The position numbers and the translations under genes are program-made. Below are positions 1 through 11,500 of a stretch of 64,000 nucleotides of DNA, one piece after another (position 1 is the first letter of the stretch; each line of letters opens with the position of its first letter). This DNA comes from Linderina pennispora. Its lineage: Eukaryota > Kickxellomycota > Kickxellomycetes > Kickxellales > Kickxellaceae. The notes beneath the pieces are model-generated. The model was given only the letters and a program-made list of their open reading frames with translations, did not search any database and was not told the origin of the DNA. The stretch spans positions 1-64,000 of the forward strand of contig NW_024468287.1 in NCBI RefSeq assembly GCF_002104995.1, read 5' to 3'.

Positions 1-252
1 TCCAAAAATATCTAGTAGCTAAAAATAGTTCTGAAAATGATTAATCAAATAACTATCTAACAAAATTGTAATTTACTAAATTTACAAGTCCAGGAATGAC
101 CCCCTATACACACAAAAACATTCTGGACACAACAATTATAAATATCTATGACAAAATGTCTAGTAGCAAAAAATAGTTCTGAAAACGATTATTCAAATAA
201 CTAACTAACTAAATTGCAAACATCTAAAATTTACAAGTCCAGGAATGACCCC
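1..252. repeat. Tandem copies of a ~150-bp AT-rich repeat
   Basis: Two adjacent copies of one AT-rich unit are visible. The first is cut by the window edge (1-103) and the second runs 104-252. Both contain the words CTAGTAGC, AAATAGTTCTGAAAA and AGGAATGACCCC, and a third copy lies at 1262-1411. The second and third copies also share CATTCTGGACACAACAATTA. The unit occurs inside the degenerate Ty3/Gypsy remnant and flanks its RNase H piece, so it is either an element-internal repeat or a short non-autonomous element. It has no coding capacity that I can see. Confidence 0.75.
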
Positions 253-594
253 CAATGCCAACTACAAAGTCATGGCATTTGCAAGCTTTACAGCAGTATT
301 ACAGCAGTTGGTCAACATCTACCACATACTCAGCATCTGCTTGTACCTTTTCATGCTTACACTGGCACAAAACAGGTCACAAAGAAGGTGCTACATGAAT
401 TGGAGCCAGCCTGGTGTAAACTCAAGTCTGCATTACTCAATGTCAAGACACTATACATTCCTAAGCCTGGAGCTCCACTAGTGTTGTGGACCAATGCATC
501 TGAGCTTAGTATAGGAGCAGTATTGCTGACACAAAAATCCTCTGATGAAGATGATTTGGCACCTCTAGCATTCTTCTCCATAAAGTTTGATTGA
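214..594 (+). pseudogene. Ty3/Gypsy reverse transcriptase, RNase H-side fragment
   Basis: The open stretch encodes a segment typical of the RT/RNase H junction of Ty3/Gypsy Pol. It has a KKVLHELEPAW-like connection, then LVLWTNASELSIGAVLLTQ, which resembles the RNase H core (L.TDAS..GiGAVL). The catalytic Asp position is occupied by Asn (TNAS), so even this piece would be inactive. The frame ends at a TGA (592-594) and the matching downstream RNase H sequence continues in a disturbed frame. The reverse transcriptase fingers/palm and the protease are absent, being outside the window or lost. Confidence 0.7.
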
Positions 595-1032
595 CTGAAA
601 TGTCAGCATCCCCCTGGATAGCAAGAATGTGCAGCCATTATTGAAGTGGTGAAGCACTTTTACCTATATCTTGATAGGATGAGCCAACCTGTGGATTCAG
701 ACAGATACTACTACTGCATATGCCATATTCTGACACATAAGATAGAGAGCGATAAAGACTAATCTCTCAAACTTTCAGGATGGAGCTGTCCAACAAGGGC
801 ATTACAAACTGAATGATGGAACATCAGCCAGGTATCAAGCAACAAACAGCAGATTAGCTGTCATATGTTATTGCACCTTTGGTTGGCAAAAATAGCCAGA
901 AAATTATTGAGCCAGTTCACTATATCCTTGGTGCCATTTGAATAGACACTGATGGGGTTATACAGAGATAATTATCTGCCCATTAACTATTTATGCATGC
1001 TGGAACTATTGGCAATTTCAGTGAAAATAAAA

Positions 1033-1232
1033 ATTTCACCCAAACTGCCATCGGCATCTTGGAAAAGTTTCAGTGAACATAATTTCAACCAGAAAGAGAA
1101 ACCTTTGCATATTTGGGGTTAATTATCATTGGGCAACAAAAGTCAATATCTCAATAGATGTGGCTAAGCAACCACAAGGAAATTATGTTCACTGAAACTT
1201 TTCCAAGATGCCAATGGCGGTTTGGGTGAAAT
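1033..1232. mobile_element. MITE-like element with ~54-bp terminal inverted repeats
   Basis: Positions 1033-1086 and 1180-1232 are inverted complements of each other with about two internal mismatches over roughly 54 bases, enclosing a ~93-bp core with no ORF. The left end starts ATTTCACCCAAA and the right end finishes TTTGGGTGAAAT. Size, long TIRs and lack of coding capacity fit a miniature inverted-repeat transposable element or foldback element inserted in the decayed retroelement. I could not identify a clear target-site duplication. Confidence 0.7.
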
Positions 1233-1261
1233 AGCAAAAAAATATTTGTATTTTTAAAATC

Positions 1262-1411
1262 AATTATACACACAAAAACATTCTGGACACAACAATTATA
1301 ATTATCTGTTCCAAAATATCTAGTAGCTAAAAATAGTTCTGAAAATGATTAATCAAATAACTATCTAACAAAATTGCAAATAACTAAAATTTATAAGTTC
1401 AAGAATGACCC
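1262..1411. repeat. Third dispersed copy of the ~150-bp AT-rich repeat
   Basis: This stretch repeats the 104-252 unit (TATACACACAAAAACATTCT at its left end, GAATGACCCC at its right end) with scattered substitutions. It sits directly after the MITE-like element and directly before the long integrase frame that opens at 1405. Confidence 0.75.
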
Positions 1412-3600
1412 CTGATGATGAAGGGTCAAGTTCAGATAGTAAGGTTGAGGACATCAAATTCTTAGTTGATGACTATGAAAACAAGATGTCTGATGATGAC
1501 AGCAGGAACATGCCACAAGCCAACACACAAAGCATGCAGCAGGATGACAACAATGACAATAATAACAATGATGACAATGACAATGATGACATGTGGCATA
1601 CTATAGGTGCATAACTGGATGAAGAAGAGCTTGGTACCAGAATGGAGCACATGCATATGGTGCTTCCTGATCTGCCATATCCATCAGAATATCTCAAGTG
1701 CCAGCACACTGACAATTTCCTCCTTATGATCTGGCATATATATGAAGAGTGAACACAAGTAGGCATGGATGCAGACCAGCTGCATTTGGAGGAAGCAGCT
1801 GATTATGAACTCCAAAATGGTGTACTTGTCCATTTTATTGAGCTCAGAAGTCTATATGATACCGATCTATAGGCACCAGTACTTGCAAAATCTGCAGCTC
1901 ATAAGTACATAGCTGCGGCACATATGGCATTGGCACATCCATAGTATAAGCAGCTCTATGGGTTTGTACACTGATGGATATGGTACCACCAGTTATCCAA
2001 ATTAGTCAATGATATAACCAAATGCTGTACTGAATGCCAGATGACAATGATTCAGCAATGGCCTAGTATGGTAATGGTGCCTTCGCAGATGCCAACTCCA
2101 TGGGAACAAGTCTACATCGATCTGCTTACAGTTGGTCCAACTGACAACCCTGAATATGAAACATTGGCCATTGTCAATGCTGCAAGTATGTATTTTGAAG
2201 TTTATCCAATAACAAATACTACTGCAGGTGGTGTCATCGATGTGCTCACTATGAATTGGCTCCAGGCATATGGCTGACCCCAGATTTTGACTTCAGATCA
2301 TAGGCCCCAGTTTGACTATGTTGAATTCTGCAACTTCTTGCAGAGTAATGACATTGTATGGAACCCATCGTTGACATACTATCCACAAGCCAATCTTGCT
2401 GAAACTGCAGTAAAACGCTTCAAAAATGCCCTGAGGCCACTCTTGCTACAGCATCTGCATAAAAATTCATGTATGCATCATACAGCACGAATTGTAGATG
2501 CGAATGCTGTCACCCCCAACAGTACAATTAGATGTACTCTAGCTAAGCTGTTCTTCGGCGAATGAAATCAGCACATGATTAATGAGCTGGCTGATAACCT
2601 TTACCAGTAAGCACGTCAGTAGCAGCAGCACATAAGGCAACAAGCAAGACTGCATGCAAATGCCATTGTAGCACTGCACTATTTCTTACCCAGTGAGCTG
2701 GTGACCACTCATGCTCTCCCAATCGCACACAACATTGCTCAGGCACCAGAATACTGATGCAGTCCATACAAAGTAGTCCAGAGAATAGGCATGGTCTATA
2801 AGCTCTGTGACAGGTATGAAAACGTGCTTGCAAAGAACTTTGCTGGCACTGACTTGATGCGATACTGGGAAGACAACGATGGTGAATGGTGACAGACCAA
2901 TACGTCAAGCAGACCCGGATCACTAGGAGCACCAGGAGCACCAGGAGGACCTGGTAGCTCCTTTGGATCATCCAGATCAAGAAGAGGGCCACCTAGTTCG
3001 CCAGCAGACAGTGGATCAGGATTGAGACTAAGCAGTCAAGGCCTGACTCACTTGATGCCAACACATTATGTGCTAGCTGCAAATGAGATGATGAATTCGG
3101 ATGACACGCAGGCAGAAGCAATAGTACCAGTGACAGCCGAAATGTCCGAACCAGTGGGTAGCACACTGAATAGCCAAGAAGTGCCTAACATTGAGACTGA
3201 GCATTATTCTGCATGCCCAAGACTGAATGCATCGACCGAAACGGAGCACCATAGACCAGTAACATGATCATTGTCTCACGAAACAATCACGCCCCCAGAT
3301 TATAACCCAGATCGGCATCGGGACGTTTACAGATGGGTTCGTGAAGGCCAGACCGATCGTGGACTTACAGTTGATCCCATTGCTGAACCTGACTCAATAC
3401 TCGAGGGTTATCCCAACATCTCCCCAGGTATTAGTATGCTAGACGAGTATGGTATCAACAAAGTTCCAGGATATGCAAGTCTGTCGGCGATATACGAACG
3501 TGACAGCAAACAAGTAAACCTTGAAGAACCGATGACAAACAAGGATAGCACTGAGAGCAGCCCTAGCTGCAATTGTGACTCTGTATTGAATGGTGCTAAT
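1405..3600 (+). pseudogene. Ty3/Gypsy integrase remnant, one frame broken only by C-to-T type stops
   Basis: One uninterrupted reading frame spans about 2.2 kb without any indel. It contains an acidic Asp/Asn-rich stretch, then an HHCC-like integrase zinc-binding region (AHKYIAAAHMALAHP ... CCTECQ) and an integrase core. The core shows WEQVYIDLLT (first catalytic Asp), LTSDHRPQF (second Asp) and YYPQANLAETAVKRFKNAL (the usual Y.PQ.nG..E region, with Ala in place of Gly). A Gly/Pro/Ser-rich C-terminal tail follows. Twelve in-frame stops occur, with first bases at 1612, 1750, 1870, 1942, 1972, 2275, 2563, 2608, 2620, 2755, 2890 and 3265. Each can be derived from CAA, CAG or CGA by one C-to-T change. 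The frame runs to the 3' end of the neighbouring ABC relic near 3600. It is not functional. Confidence 0.8.
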
Positions 3601-3601
3601 T

Positions 3602-6600
3602 TTAAGAAAACTGCTTGGCATCTTGGGCTCGCTTGGCAGCATCGGCAAGATATTCAAACTCGCCGGACTTTTCACACATGCTCCGGAAGATACTGCCTTG
3701 TCTGTTGAGCAAGTTGGCCGGAGTGTCAAACTCGGCAACCTTGCCCTTGTCCAGTACCAGCACGTGATCATAGTCGATGATGGTGCGCAGTCGGTGAGCA
3801 ATGCAGAACAGGGTCGAGTCGGCAAACTCGGAGCCACGGATCGTGCGCTGGATACGGTCATCGGTATCGAAATCGACCGACGCTGTTGCCTCATCCATGA
3901 TGATCAGCCGCGACCGGCGGACCAGAGCGCGAGCCAGCGCCACCAGCTGACGCTGACCCAGTGACAGGTTCTGGCTATTCTCCTTGATCTCGGCCTCCAG
4001 GCTAGTGAATATGCCCGACATGCGCTCCAGCGAGCTGTCGATGGCATTGCCTTCAAACACGCTGATTGCGGTGCTGGCGGTCTGGCTGCCACGCTCGCGC
4101 ACCAGATGCGCACGGTGCAGCGCATCCCACACAATCTCATCGGGGTACTCGCTGAACGGGTCAAGGTTGAAGCGAATAGTGCCGTTGAACAGCACTGGGT
4201 CCTACGGGATGATAGTGACATTGCGACGGAGATCCTCCAGGCCAATCTTCGAGATGTCGACCCCGTCAAGCACGATCTGGCCCTTAGCTGCCTCGATGAA
4301 CCGCAGGAACGCCAGCGACAGCGTCGACTTGCCAGCGCCGGTGCGACCAACCACACCAATCTTCTCGCCATGCTTGATCGACATGCTCAGGCCATGCAAC
4401 ACTGGGACATTAGGCACGTACTCGACGACCAGGTCCTCAATCTCAAGATCACCAGTCCTGGGCCAGTTGCTGACGGGCTTGTTCTCGGCGTCGACTGAGC
4501 GCTGGCCTCTTGGTCAAGCTTTAGATACTGGCTAACCCGCTCAACGCCATTCATGTTCAGCTCATTGTCGCCATAGTTCCGGATGGCAAACAGCATATAG
4601 TCTTTAAACTGCAGTGCATGTACCAACGCAAACCCAGCAAGACCGGCGTCGAAGCTGTGGACATTCCACAAGATGAAGAAGGCGCAGAAGAACGACACTG
4701 TTGCACCTGCGGCATCAAGTCGGACAGATACCCAACGGTTTGACACCATTGTTAGGTAGAACAGGGCGATTCAGCTCATCTGATCTGTTAATAGCCTCCA
4801 TGACGTAGTACTTTTTGAGACCAAACGCGCGGATCGACGATACGCCCTGTATTAGTTCGCCAAACAGTGACAGCAGTGGCGCTGAGGCATTTGACTCGAG
4901 TCGCTTCAGTTCGCGGGTTGAATCCAAATAACGTTTGGCAATCACCACATATGCGACTGTGATGACAACAGCAACAGAAATGAATGGCGGCATAACTGCA
5001 GTGATGATGACGATAACGCCTAATGCAGCAGTGAAGTCTGCAAACATCCAAATGAGTGAATCTAGGGTGTTCGTGCCAATCGATTCCATGTTGCAGGGAG
5101 AACCGGTTAATGATCCGACCGAATGGCGTCGAATCAAAGAAGCGCGGTGTAGCATGGACAACTGACATGATTAGCTTTGCATGCACATTTCTGGTGGCTT
5201 TGATCAGTCCAGAATATGCATAGGCAAGCTTGATAAACAGCGCAAAAACTTCGATGACGCCGATTGCCAGGTAAATACCGATCCAAAACGATACTGTATG
5301 CTGGCCGACTATGTTGGTGTTTGCTGTTGGTGATACTGTGTCGATGGAATCGCGTAGAACCACGGGTGGAATTGCCGTGTCATTTGCCTCTACCCAGATG
5401 CGGATCCAGTAGTCTTGAACAATCATAAGCACATTTGTCAGGACGTTTAGCAGAAGCACAGCAATCCAATACCAGTGGCTTCCACATGCCGAGAAGAATA
5501 TGCCCCAAACCTCCATTTTGACCCGCCCAGTCTCACGCTCCTCATTCTCAACTAAAGATCCTTCAAAGTTTACCAGATTGATATCTGCACCCAAGCCCCC
5601 GTCAATGACCAGTTTGTGCCGCTTCTTGCTGTTGTACTTGTCTTCTGATATCGGATCATTGACAGCCTTGGCCCGCTCGGCATTGCCATCATCATCGATG
5701 TCATCAACTTCCTTGCCCTTTGATTCATCGTCAGACTTGGTGTCTTCCTTGGTGTCGAGCTCAGTAAGTGTGGCAGAGAACCTGCCCAGGGCTTGCAGTT
5801 CCTGTGGAATGCCCTTGAGTGCATTTTTTGCCTTGATGCATCACTGCAATATACTGCGCATAGTGACAAGGACACAAGTGCGGCCATGCATCAGCGATGA
5901 CTTGTTCAGCAGACATTCCATCAGGATGTGCTTGGCAGTGTATGCATCGACAGCTGACAGACAGTCGTCAATAAGCAGGATCCTGCGGTCCAAGTACACA
6001 GCATGCGCCAATGCAACACGCTGCTTCTGGCCACCCGACAGCATCACACCGCGCTCGCCAATCTCGGTCTGGTCGCCAGCAGTCAGGATCCGCAGATCGG
6101 GCTTCAGTGCACAGACACGCAGCACCTCCTCATAGCGCTGCTGATCATACGGCTCGCCAAACAGGATGTTCTCGCGGATGGTGGCATTGCGCAGCCCATG
6201 CCTCCTGGCGCAACATAGGCCAATATCGCGAATTGCTATCTGTTCGCGTGACAGCTCAATAACGTCTTGATAGCCCTGGTTCGAAGTGATGCTCTGGTCA
6301 GCATTGACAGTTGGCAGCTGAATAGACCTGCTGATCAATGTCATCTTATCAATGAGCACTGACAGCAATGATGAGTTGCCACTGCCTGTCGGACCAGCAA
6401 TGACCGATAGCCCATTAGCAGGAGAAGCAAATATCGATGTCCTTGAGCCTAAATGCAACCTTATCTGGCTGCTCCTGCTGGCTGTCCAACAAAGCATCTG
6501 AATGGGTCAAAGCATCTGATATCAGTGGTATGTTCTCGTCAACCTTAGCCATATACCCAGTATCATCGGCTGAATTAGTCGAGCTGTTCCTATTGTATAA

Positions 6601-6640
6601 CTGATCCTGATCACTAGATCTACGCCACAGTGCATACGCA
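3602..6640 (-). pseudogene. Broken ABCC/MRP-type ABC transporter (5'-truncated)
   Basis: The piecewise translation follows the order of a full-size ABCC (MRP/Ycf1-like) exporter: NBD1, a linker, the second transmembrane domain and NBD2. NBD1 has GPTGSGNSSLL at Walker A, the signature LSGGQKQRVALA and Walker B ILLIDDCLSAVD. NBD2 has GRTGAGKSTLS, LSLGQRQLVALARAL, LIIMDEATASVD and an AHRL switch. The first transmembrane domain is absent. Defects: the invariant Walker A Lys of NBD1 is Asn; a TAG replaces the Gln codon of the NBD2 Q-loop (IIP-stop-DPVLF, near 4202); frames shift near 6430, 5110, 4745 and 4460. The functional family exports glutathione conjugates and other organic anions, often at the vacuole. 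It lies opposite to, and is bounded on both sides by, retroelement sequence. Confidence 0.85.
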
Positions 6641-6812
6641 AGTGTATAGTGGCTCTACTATATAGTTTCAGTACACACCAGTGCATCAGCAGCTCTCCTC
6701 AGTTTCTTTACTGTCACTAGTTATATACCACATTAAGTTACTAGTATCACAACATCTGGTAGCATCACCTAACTTTTCACGTCACTCCAATTGGTGTTGA
6801 TTAGTAATAGCC

Positions 6813-7784
6813 ATGATGAAGCTATCAACAGCTGACTTTTCCTGGGCCATCAATACGGCGGTCAACTGGGCACAAGCAAATGGGAAGTTTACCGGAACTA
6901 AGGTATCAATGTCCCTGACACACTGGAAGCGTGACATGATGGATATGTTCGAGGGACTTTGCGTAACGGATGAGAGAGATCAGTTCAAGTTAGCCAGTGC
7001 AACGATTTCACCGGAGCTACGAGATGCCTGGGCATCTTACCAGGATAGCCGCAATACGGACATCGTAGATGAGACGATGAAGCTACAGGACTCCTTTTCC
7101 AACCTGTATGATTTCCTCTACTCTAGGGAGGCAGCATCTGGAGATTCAGTGATTGCGCTGAGCAAGTTACAGCAGCTGACACTTGCTGAGGATGCTGAGT
7201 CAACAAATGAGTTCAACACACGTTTCGACCAACTGGCGCGCCAAGCAGGGATTAAGAGCGATGCACTACTAGCTGACCAATATGTCCTATGCTTACCGTT
7301 GACAATGCGGACCTCTGTTATGCGAAACTCGAACAAATTTCTCATCAGTAGGAAGGCGGCCACACTTCGAGAACTACAGTTTGCTCATCGCTCTGCAGCT
7401 ACACACAACACTGCAAGGTCGAGCATCACCGGCTCAGCCACAGATGGTGAGCCTATGGAGGGGGATAACTTGAAGGTGCATGCAGCGAAGACCCGTTCAC
7501 AGAGAACCATGGGGTATCGTGGAAGCTCAAGTATGCTATTCGACCGTGTTAAAGGCTGGGTGACATATGATGAGTTCACTGCATGCCTGAAGGCACGCAA
7601 GTGCATTGCATGTGGCCATGAGGGACACATATTTCGTCAGTGTGATGTAGCTCGCCAAAAGGGGGCAACAGGCAACAAGAACACAGCACAAGTTAACCAG
7701 CTCAACATGGAGACTGGTAACGAGTCGGATGACTCATTCTCAGGGAGCCCCTTGGGAAAAGAGTGTTGGAATCTCAAGATCTGA
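6813..7784 (+). CDS. Retroelement Gag-like protein with CCHC zinc knuckle
   Basis: Intact ORF of 323 codons. The N-terminal two thirds resemble a retrotransposon Gag capsid region (WKRDMMDMFEGL, then a helical stretch with EFNTRFDQLARQAG). A single CCHC zinc knuckle, CIACGHEGHIFRQC (C-x2-C-x4-H-x4-C), lies near residues 268-281 and would bind element RNA. The tail is acidic. No protease or pol frame follows: the ORF ends about 20 bp inside the LTR that begins at 7764, so its 3' end is probably truncated by that LTR. It has the same orientation as the Pol relic at 214-3600 but is separated from it by the ABC relic, so common origin is unproven. Host capture is possible but less likely than an element remnant. 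Confidence 0.75.
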   Translation: MMKLSTADFSWAINTAVNWAQANGKFTGTKVSMSLTHWKRDMMDMFEGLCVTDERDQFKLASATISPELRDAWASYQDSRNTDIVDETMKLQDSFSNLYDFLYSREAASGDSVIALSKLQQLTLAEDAESTNEFNTRFDQLARQAGIKSDALLADQYVLCLPLTMRTSVMRNSNKFLISRKAATLRELQFAHRSAATHNTARSSITGSATDGEPMEGDNLKVHAAKTRSQRTMGYRGSSSMLFDRVKGWVTYDEFTACLKARKCIACGHEGHIFRQCDVARQKGATGNKNTAQVNQLNMETGNESDDSFSGSPLGKECWNLKI

Positions 7785-7994
7785 TTACTGTGAACTACAT
7801 AGCTTTTCATCCTGTCGTTCTTTTTCTTTCTTCTTCTTTTTGGCTGTGCCACCTGAGAGATGGTATAAAACCCTTTTGCTCGCCTCCCCCCTCCTTCTCT
7901 TTTGCTTTCTTCATCAATATATATATATATTCCTTGACTCTTTCACTTGCTATTGCTGACAAGTTCGCAGTAATCGGATCTTGTGATTCTAACA
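7764..7994 (+). mobile_element. Solo or single LTR (231 bp)
   Basis: The segment starts TGTTGGAATC and ends GATTCTAACA. Its outer ~25 bases form an imperfect terminal inverted repeat with three mismatches, as in many LTRs (TG...CA ends). A TATAAAA box at 7864-7870 and a pyrimidine-rich stretch after it fit a U3/R promoter. The flanking five bases (AAGAG left, AATTA right) do not match, so there is no simple target-site duplication. This could be a 5' LTR whose internal region was replaced, or a recombinant LTR. The rightward strand is chosen from the TATA box. Confidence 0.6.
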
Positions 7995-8040
7995 AATTAT
8001 ATCTTAATTATCCATGGTGTGCAAAGTGGTATTAGAATTA

Positions 8041-8330
8041 CGCGACCCATGTAAACAAATGAGGTCAAGCATATGGAGTGTTGTTTCGTGGCCGATGATG
8101 CCCATCATGACGATGCCATAGCAATTGTCAGGCCAACCGACAATGGGAGTAGCTCTAAGGCTGAACCAATGGAGATATCCAGCAGAAACCTGTGACCCCT
8201 ACAACCACAGCTTTCCACCCCGGTTTCACCGATGAGGTCAGATGCCTGCACAGCAGCAAAATCTTCAAAGAGAGGCAGCGCGTGGCATTTGCAGCTTTCC
8301 TTTTTTCCTTTTCCATTTTCTTTTAGCATT
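8041..8330 (+). pseudogene. Dispersed gag-like relic, copy 1
   Basis: A forward-strand translation reads DDAHHDDAIAIVRPTDNG ... AEPMEISSRNL, a stop, then PLQPQLSTPVS. A related relic lies on the minus strand at 36101-36290 (GDEHHDDAIEVIRSTDNE ... AEPTDISSEDL, a stop at the same place, PLQ). The shared reading frame in otherwise diverged DNA marks an ancient dispersed coding repeat. The GEPMEGDNL segment in the Gag ORF at 6813-7784 hints that it derives from a related gag. It is not functional. Confidence 0.5.
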
Positions 8331-8574
8331 GAACTTCAAACTTATCTACGCCCTCTATTATCATAAAACTAGGTGTGTCGACTATATTAACAAGGAGGTT
8401 ATGTGGGCAGTGTTTACGAGTATATAATCGTATGTGTAACTTACAACGACATTTAGAGCTAGTGTGGCTCTCAGATCGCCCACCTTGGCCATCATTATCA
8501 ACATCAGATGAAGGACATGTGCGGAAACAATGAATATGATTTGCCTGTTCGTCTATATCACTCAAAAATCAGTA

Positions 8575-11500
8575 TCATTCTACTTTGAGAGCTTTACTTG
8601 TGGTTGATGGACTGGACGCATACTGGCCAACTTTGCGCGGATAGGCGTCCATGTCAGTGTTTCCTGTAGGCCGTGCCAACGAAGGCTGCTGACGTGCCGA
8701 TGATGAGCCACCAGATATACCGACTCGCTCATGCAATGGGCTTGGCCGGCTCTGGGCGAATTGGCCATCGACTGCCATGGATACAGGTCGGTTACGCATT
8801 GGCGACCCGATTCTCGAAGTGACAGGAGCAGCAATTCTCGACATTGGTGTACCATTGCTGCCCTGAGCAGAACCAGGATTTGCAATGGAGGAGCTCAGCT
8901 GAGAGAGCTCGCGAGCTCGGTCTTGCAGCGGCGAGCGCCTAGCACCGTCATAGCCGCCGTTTCGCGAACTGCCAGAATGGACTGTCCTGTCGTCGTCAAA
9001 ATCCTCCTCCATGATTGGTCCTCATCATCGTCATCGTTATCACCTGATGCCTCGTTAGCAACCGTTAATGCCTTTACAAGCTGTGACATAGTCGGCAACT
9101 CTGATCCAGGCTCGATCTGGCGAAGAACATTAGATATGCTCGACCACATGTCAGAGAGCTGGGCGAGCTGGGCGCTTGTCTCCTCGACCCAGCTAACAAG
9201 ATGCGGATCATCGTCGGAACCGGCGTAGGGGGCATGCTGATCAGTCCTGGGTTGTCATCCATCACGTCCTTGATAAGCAAGCCGGTGAACTGCCAAATGT
9301 TGCGCCGGATGACAGTGATCAGCGTGTGTGTAATTGTCTTCACTGTGCGCTTGGGCATATCGCCATGCAGCCATTTGCTCTTATCCTCACGCTTGTACCA
9401 TTCGGACTCGGGGATCACAACAAAGTGGCGATGCGCCGCACGTATAATTGGCTCAAGGCGAAGCGACGGATGGCGCCTCGGGTCACCAAAGGGAGGACGG
9501 CCAATATTCAGTGGCAAGGTTGTGCCAGCAAACGGCCCAAACTGGCGCTCAGTGTCGCTAGGCAGAGACTTGGATAGCCGCCACAAGCACTTCATCGTCA
9601 TATCGCCGAAATTCTGGACGATCCATGTCAACACCTGCTGGTGGCGGGTTGGCCACACGCTCCGAGAGACTCGACGTCATAAGCTGGATCAGCGACACGA
9701 ACACGCCGGTGCGGTCAGCCTTGTCCAGAATCTTGACGATAAGCGCATTGAGCCCTTGAACAGCTGCTCTCTGTCGCGGAAGTGACTCGCTCCAGGCTCG
9801 CCCGACTTCAATGCAGGGTCGACAATTCGACGAATCAGCTCCTCAAGTAATGTACTCAGCGTGCTCTGTGGTACTGCCAGGGCCAGACGAGGATCGGAGA
9901 AGAGCTCGAGAAGAACGTTGTTCGTCAGCTTGCGAATGCGGTGCAGCGTCGACTGGAACGGCGATGGCATGGATGGGTCGGTAGGTCATGGTTGTATATG
10001 ACCAGCGAACCTGCATCGCCATACCTGATACAATGTTGGATATGTTGTGGCGTATATGCGCCACCCCGGGGCTATTGAACCGTGACTCATTGCCCGACGG
10101 GTGGTCCAGGGAGTCCAGAATGGCCTGCAATCTCTCGATGGCCATCTCTGTCGCCTTTGGATCGTCGCCGCTTAGGTCTGGCAATGATTCCCTCAATCCA
10201 CTGCTCGCGCTCGGGCTCGCTCATTGATGCAAAATCAGCTTGGCGCCGGTACTGCGGCATTCCCAAGCCGTATCCTGCGAACGACATCGGACGACCAATA
10301 CCAGATCCCGCAGATTCGCTGTTGCGCATTCCACCGCCAATACGAGAACCAGGCAGTGACGTCGGAGGTGTTGCTAGTGGTGGGTGTCATAGTAGCTCGT
10401 GCGCTGGGCGGGAGGACGGAACGGCGACGAAATTGCTGGTTCCGCTGGCTCAACCGGCGTTGCTGAAATAGCCCTAATTCCCTCCGATAGGCGACTGGTC
10501 GCATTGCTACGGTTCAAAGCCAGACCAGTCTGGTATTCTGTGGTAGCCGCTGAGTACTGAGGCAAATTCAAGGCTATCTGAAATCGAGGCGTGAACACGG
10601 GACGCGACGTATACGATGGCCTGCTGGATGATGAAACAGGAGCCGGCGGCGGGGGCTGAGCGGCCTGCTCAGGGAATGGTGCTGGAGATTTGCTTCCATG
10701 TCCAGTAACAGAGGGCGGGGCCGACTCAGAAACCTGGGCCGGCCGATTCAGACGGCTGATACCCGAAGTTACTCCACGAGGAGCACCTGTTGGGCGACCA
10801 ATGCCTGAAATTGGTGCTCCAAACATAGAAATACGAGACCGACCCCCAGCTGCTGGAGCTTGGCTCATTCGCGATCCTGGTCGGGACCATTCCATCGCTG
10901 CCAGCGTTTACCGATGCCCCTGATCCGACCCCAATGGTTGACCGCTTCAGCTTCTCTTCAAGCATCGTTCTCTCCTTCTCTGCCAGCCGTCCACACATCT
11001 TCCACAGATCATCGGCACCGCCAGGCAGTCTGTTCACCGATAGCAACCAGCACATTTAGTGTCGATGTCCGCACGTTGCTGTCGCGATCAGCAATTCCCT
11101 GTGCAATCAATGGAATAATGCGGGATGGCTGAGAGCACACAGCGCTGAGTCCAAGACCAGCTGTGCGCTCGCGAATCAAATAGCAGACAGCGTCGAGCGA
11201 CTCTTGCCGAATTCGCGAGCTGGCCCGGTTTGTAACTCCAGTAGTCAAGAAGCGATGCGAACAGCTTGGTCGTAGGATATAGGTGGGCAACTTGCTGGCC
11301 CAAAAGACGCCTAGCCCGGGCGCGAACGGCCTCCTTGGAATCCCCAAGCCGGCTGATAAGCGCAGGCAAAATGGCACTCGCTTCGTACTCAGACCATGTA
11401 GTTCCCGGACTGCTCTGCAAGGCTGATCAGCTGCTCCAGCAAGTCGAAGCACTTTAGGAGAGTATGTGTGGACCCGTCGTACATGCGGATGCTGACATAT

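Noticed and set aside
8028-8045. TGGTATTAGAA after the LTR as a primer-binding site
   Set aside because: It resembles the plant initiator-tRNA primer site with one C-to-T difference, but fungal initiator tRNA ends differ and it lies 34 bp after the LTR end, so support is weak.
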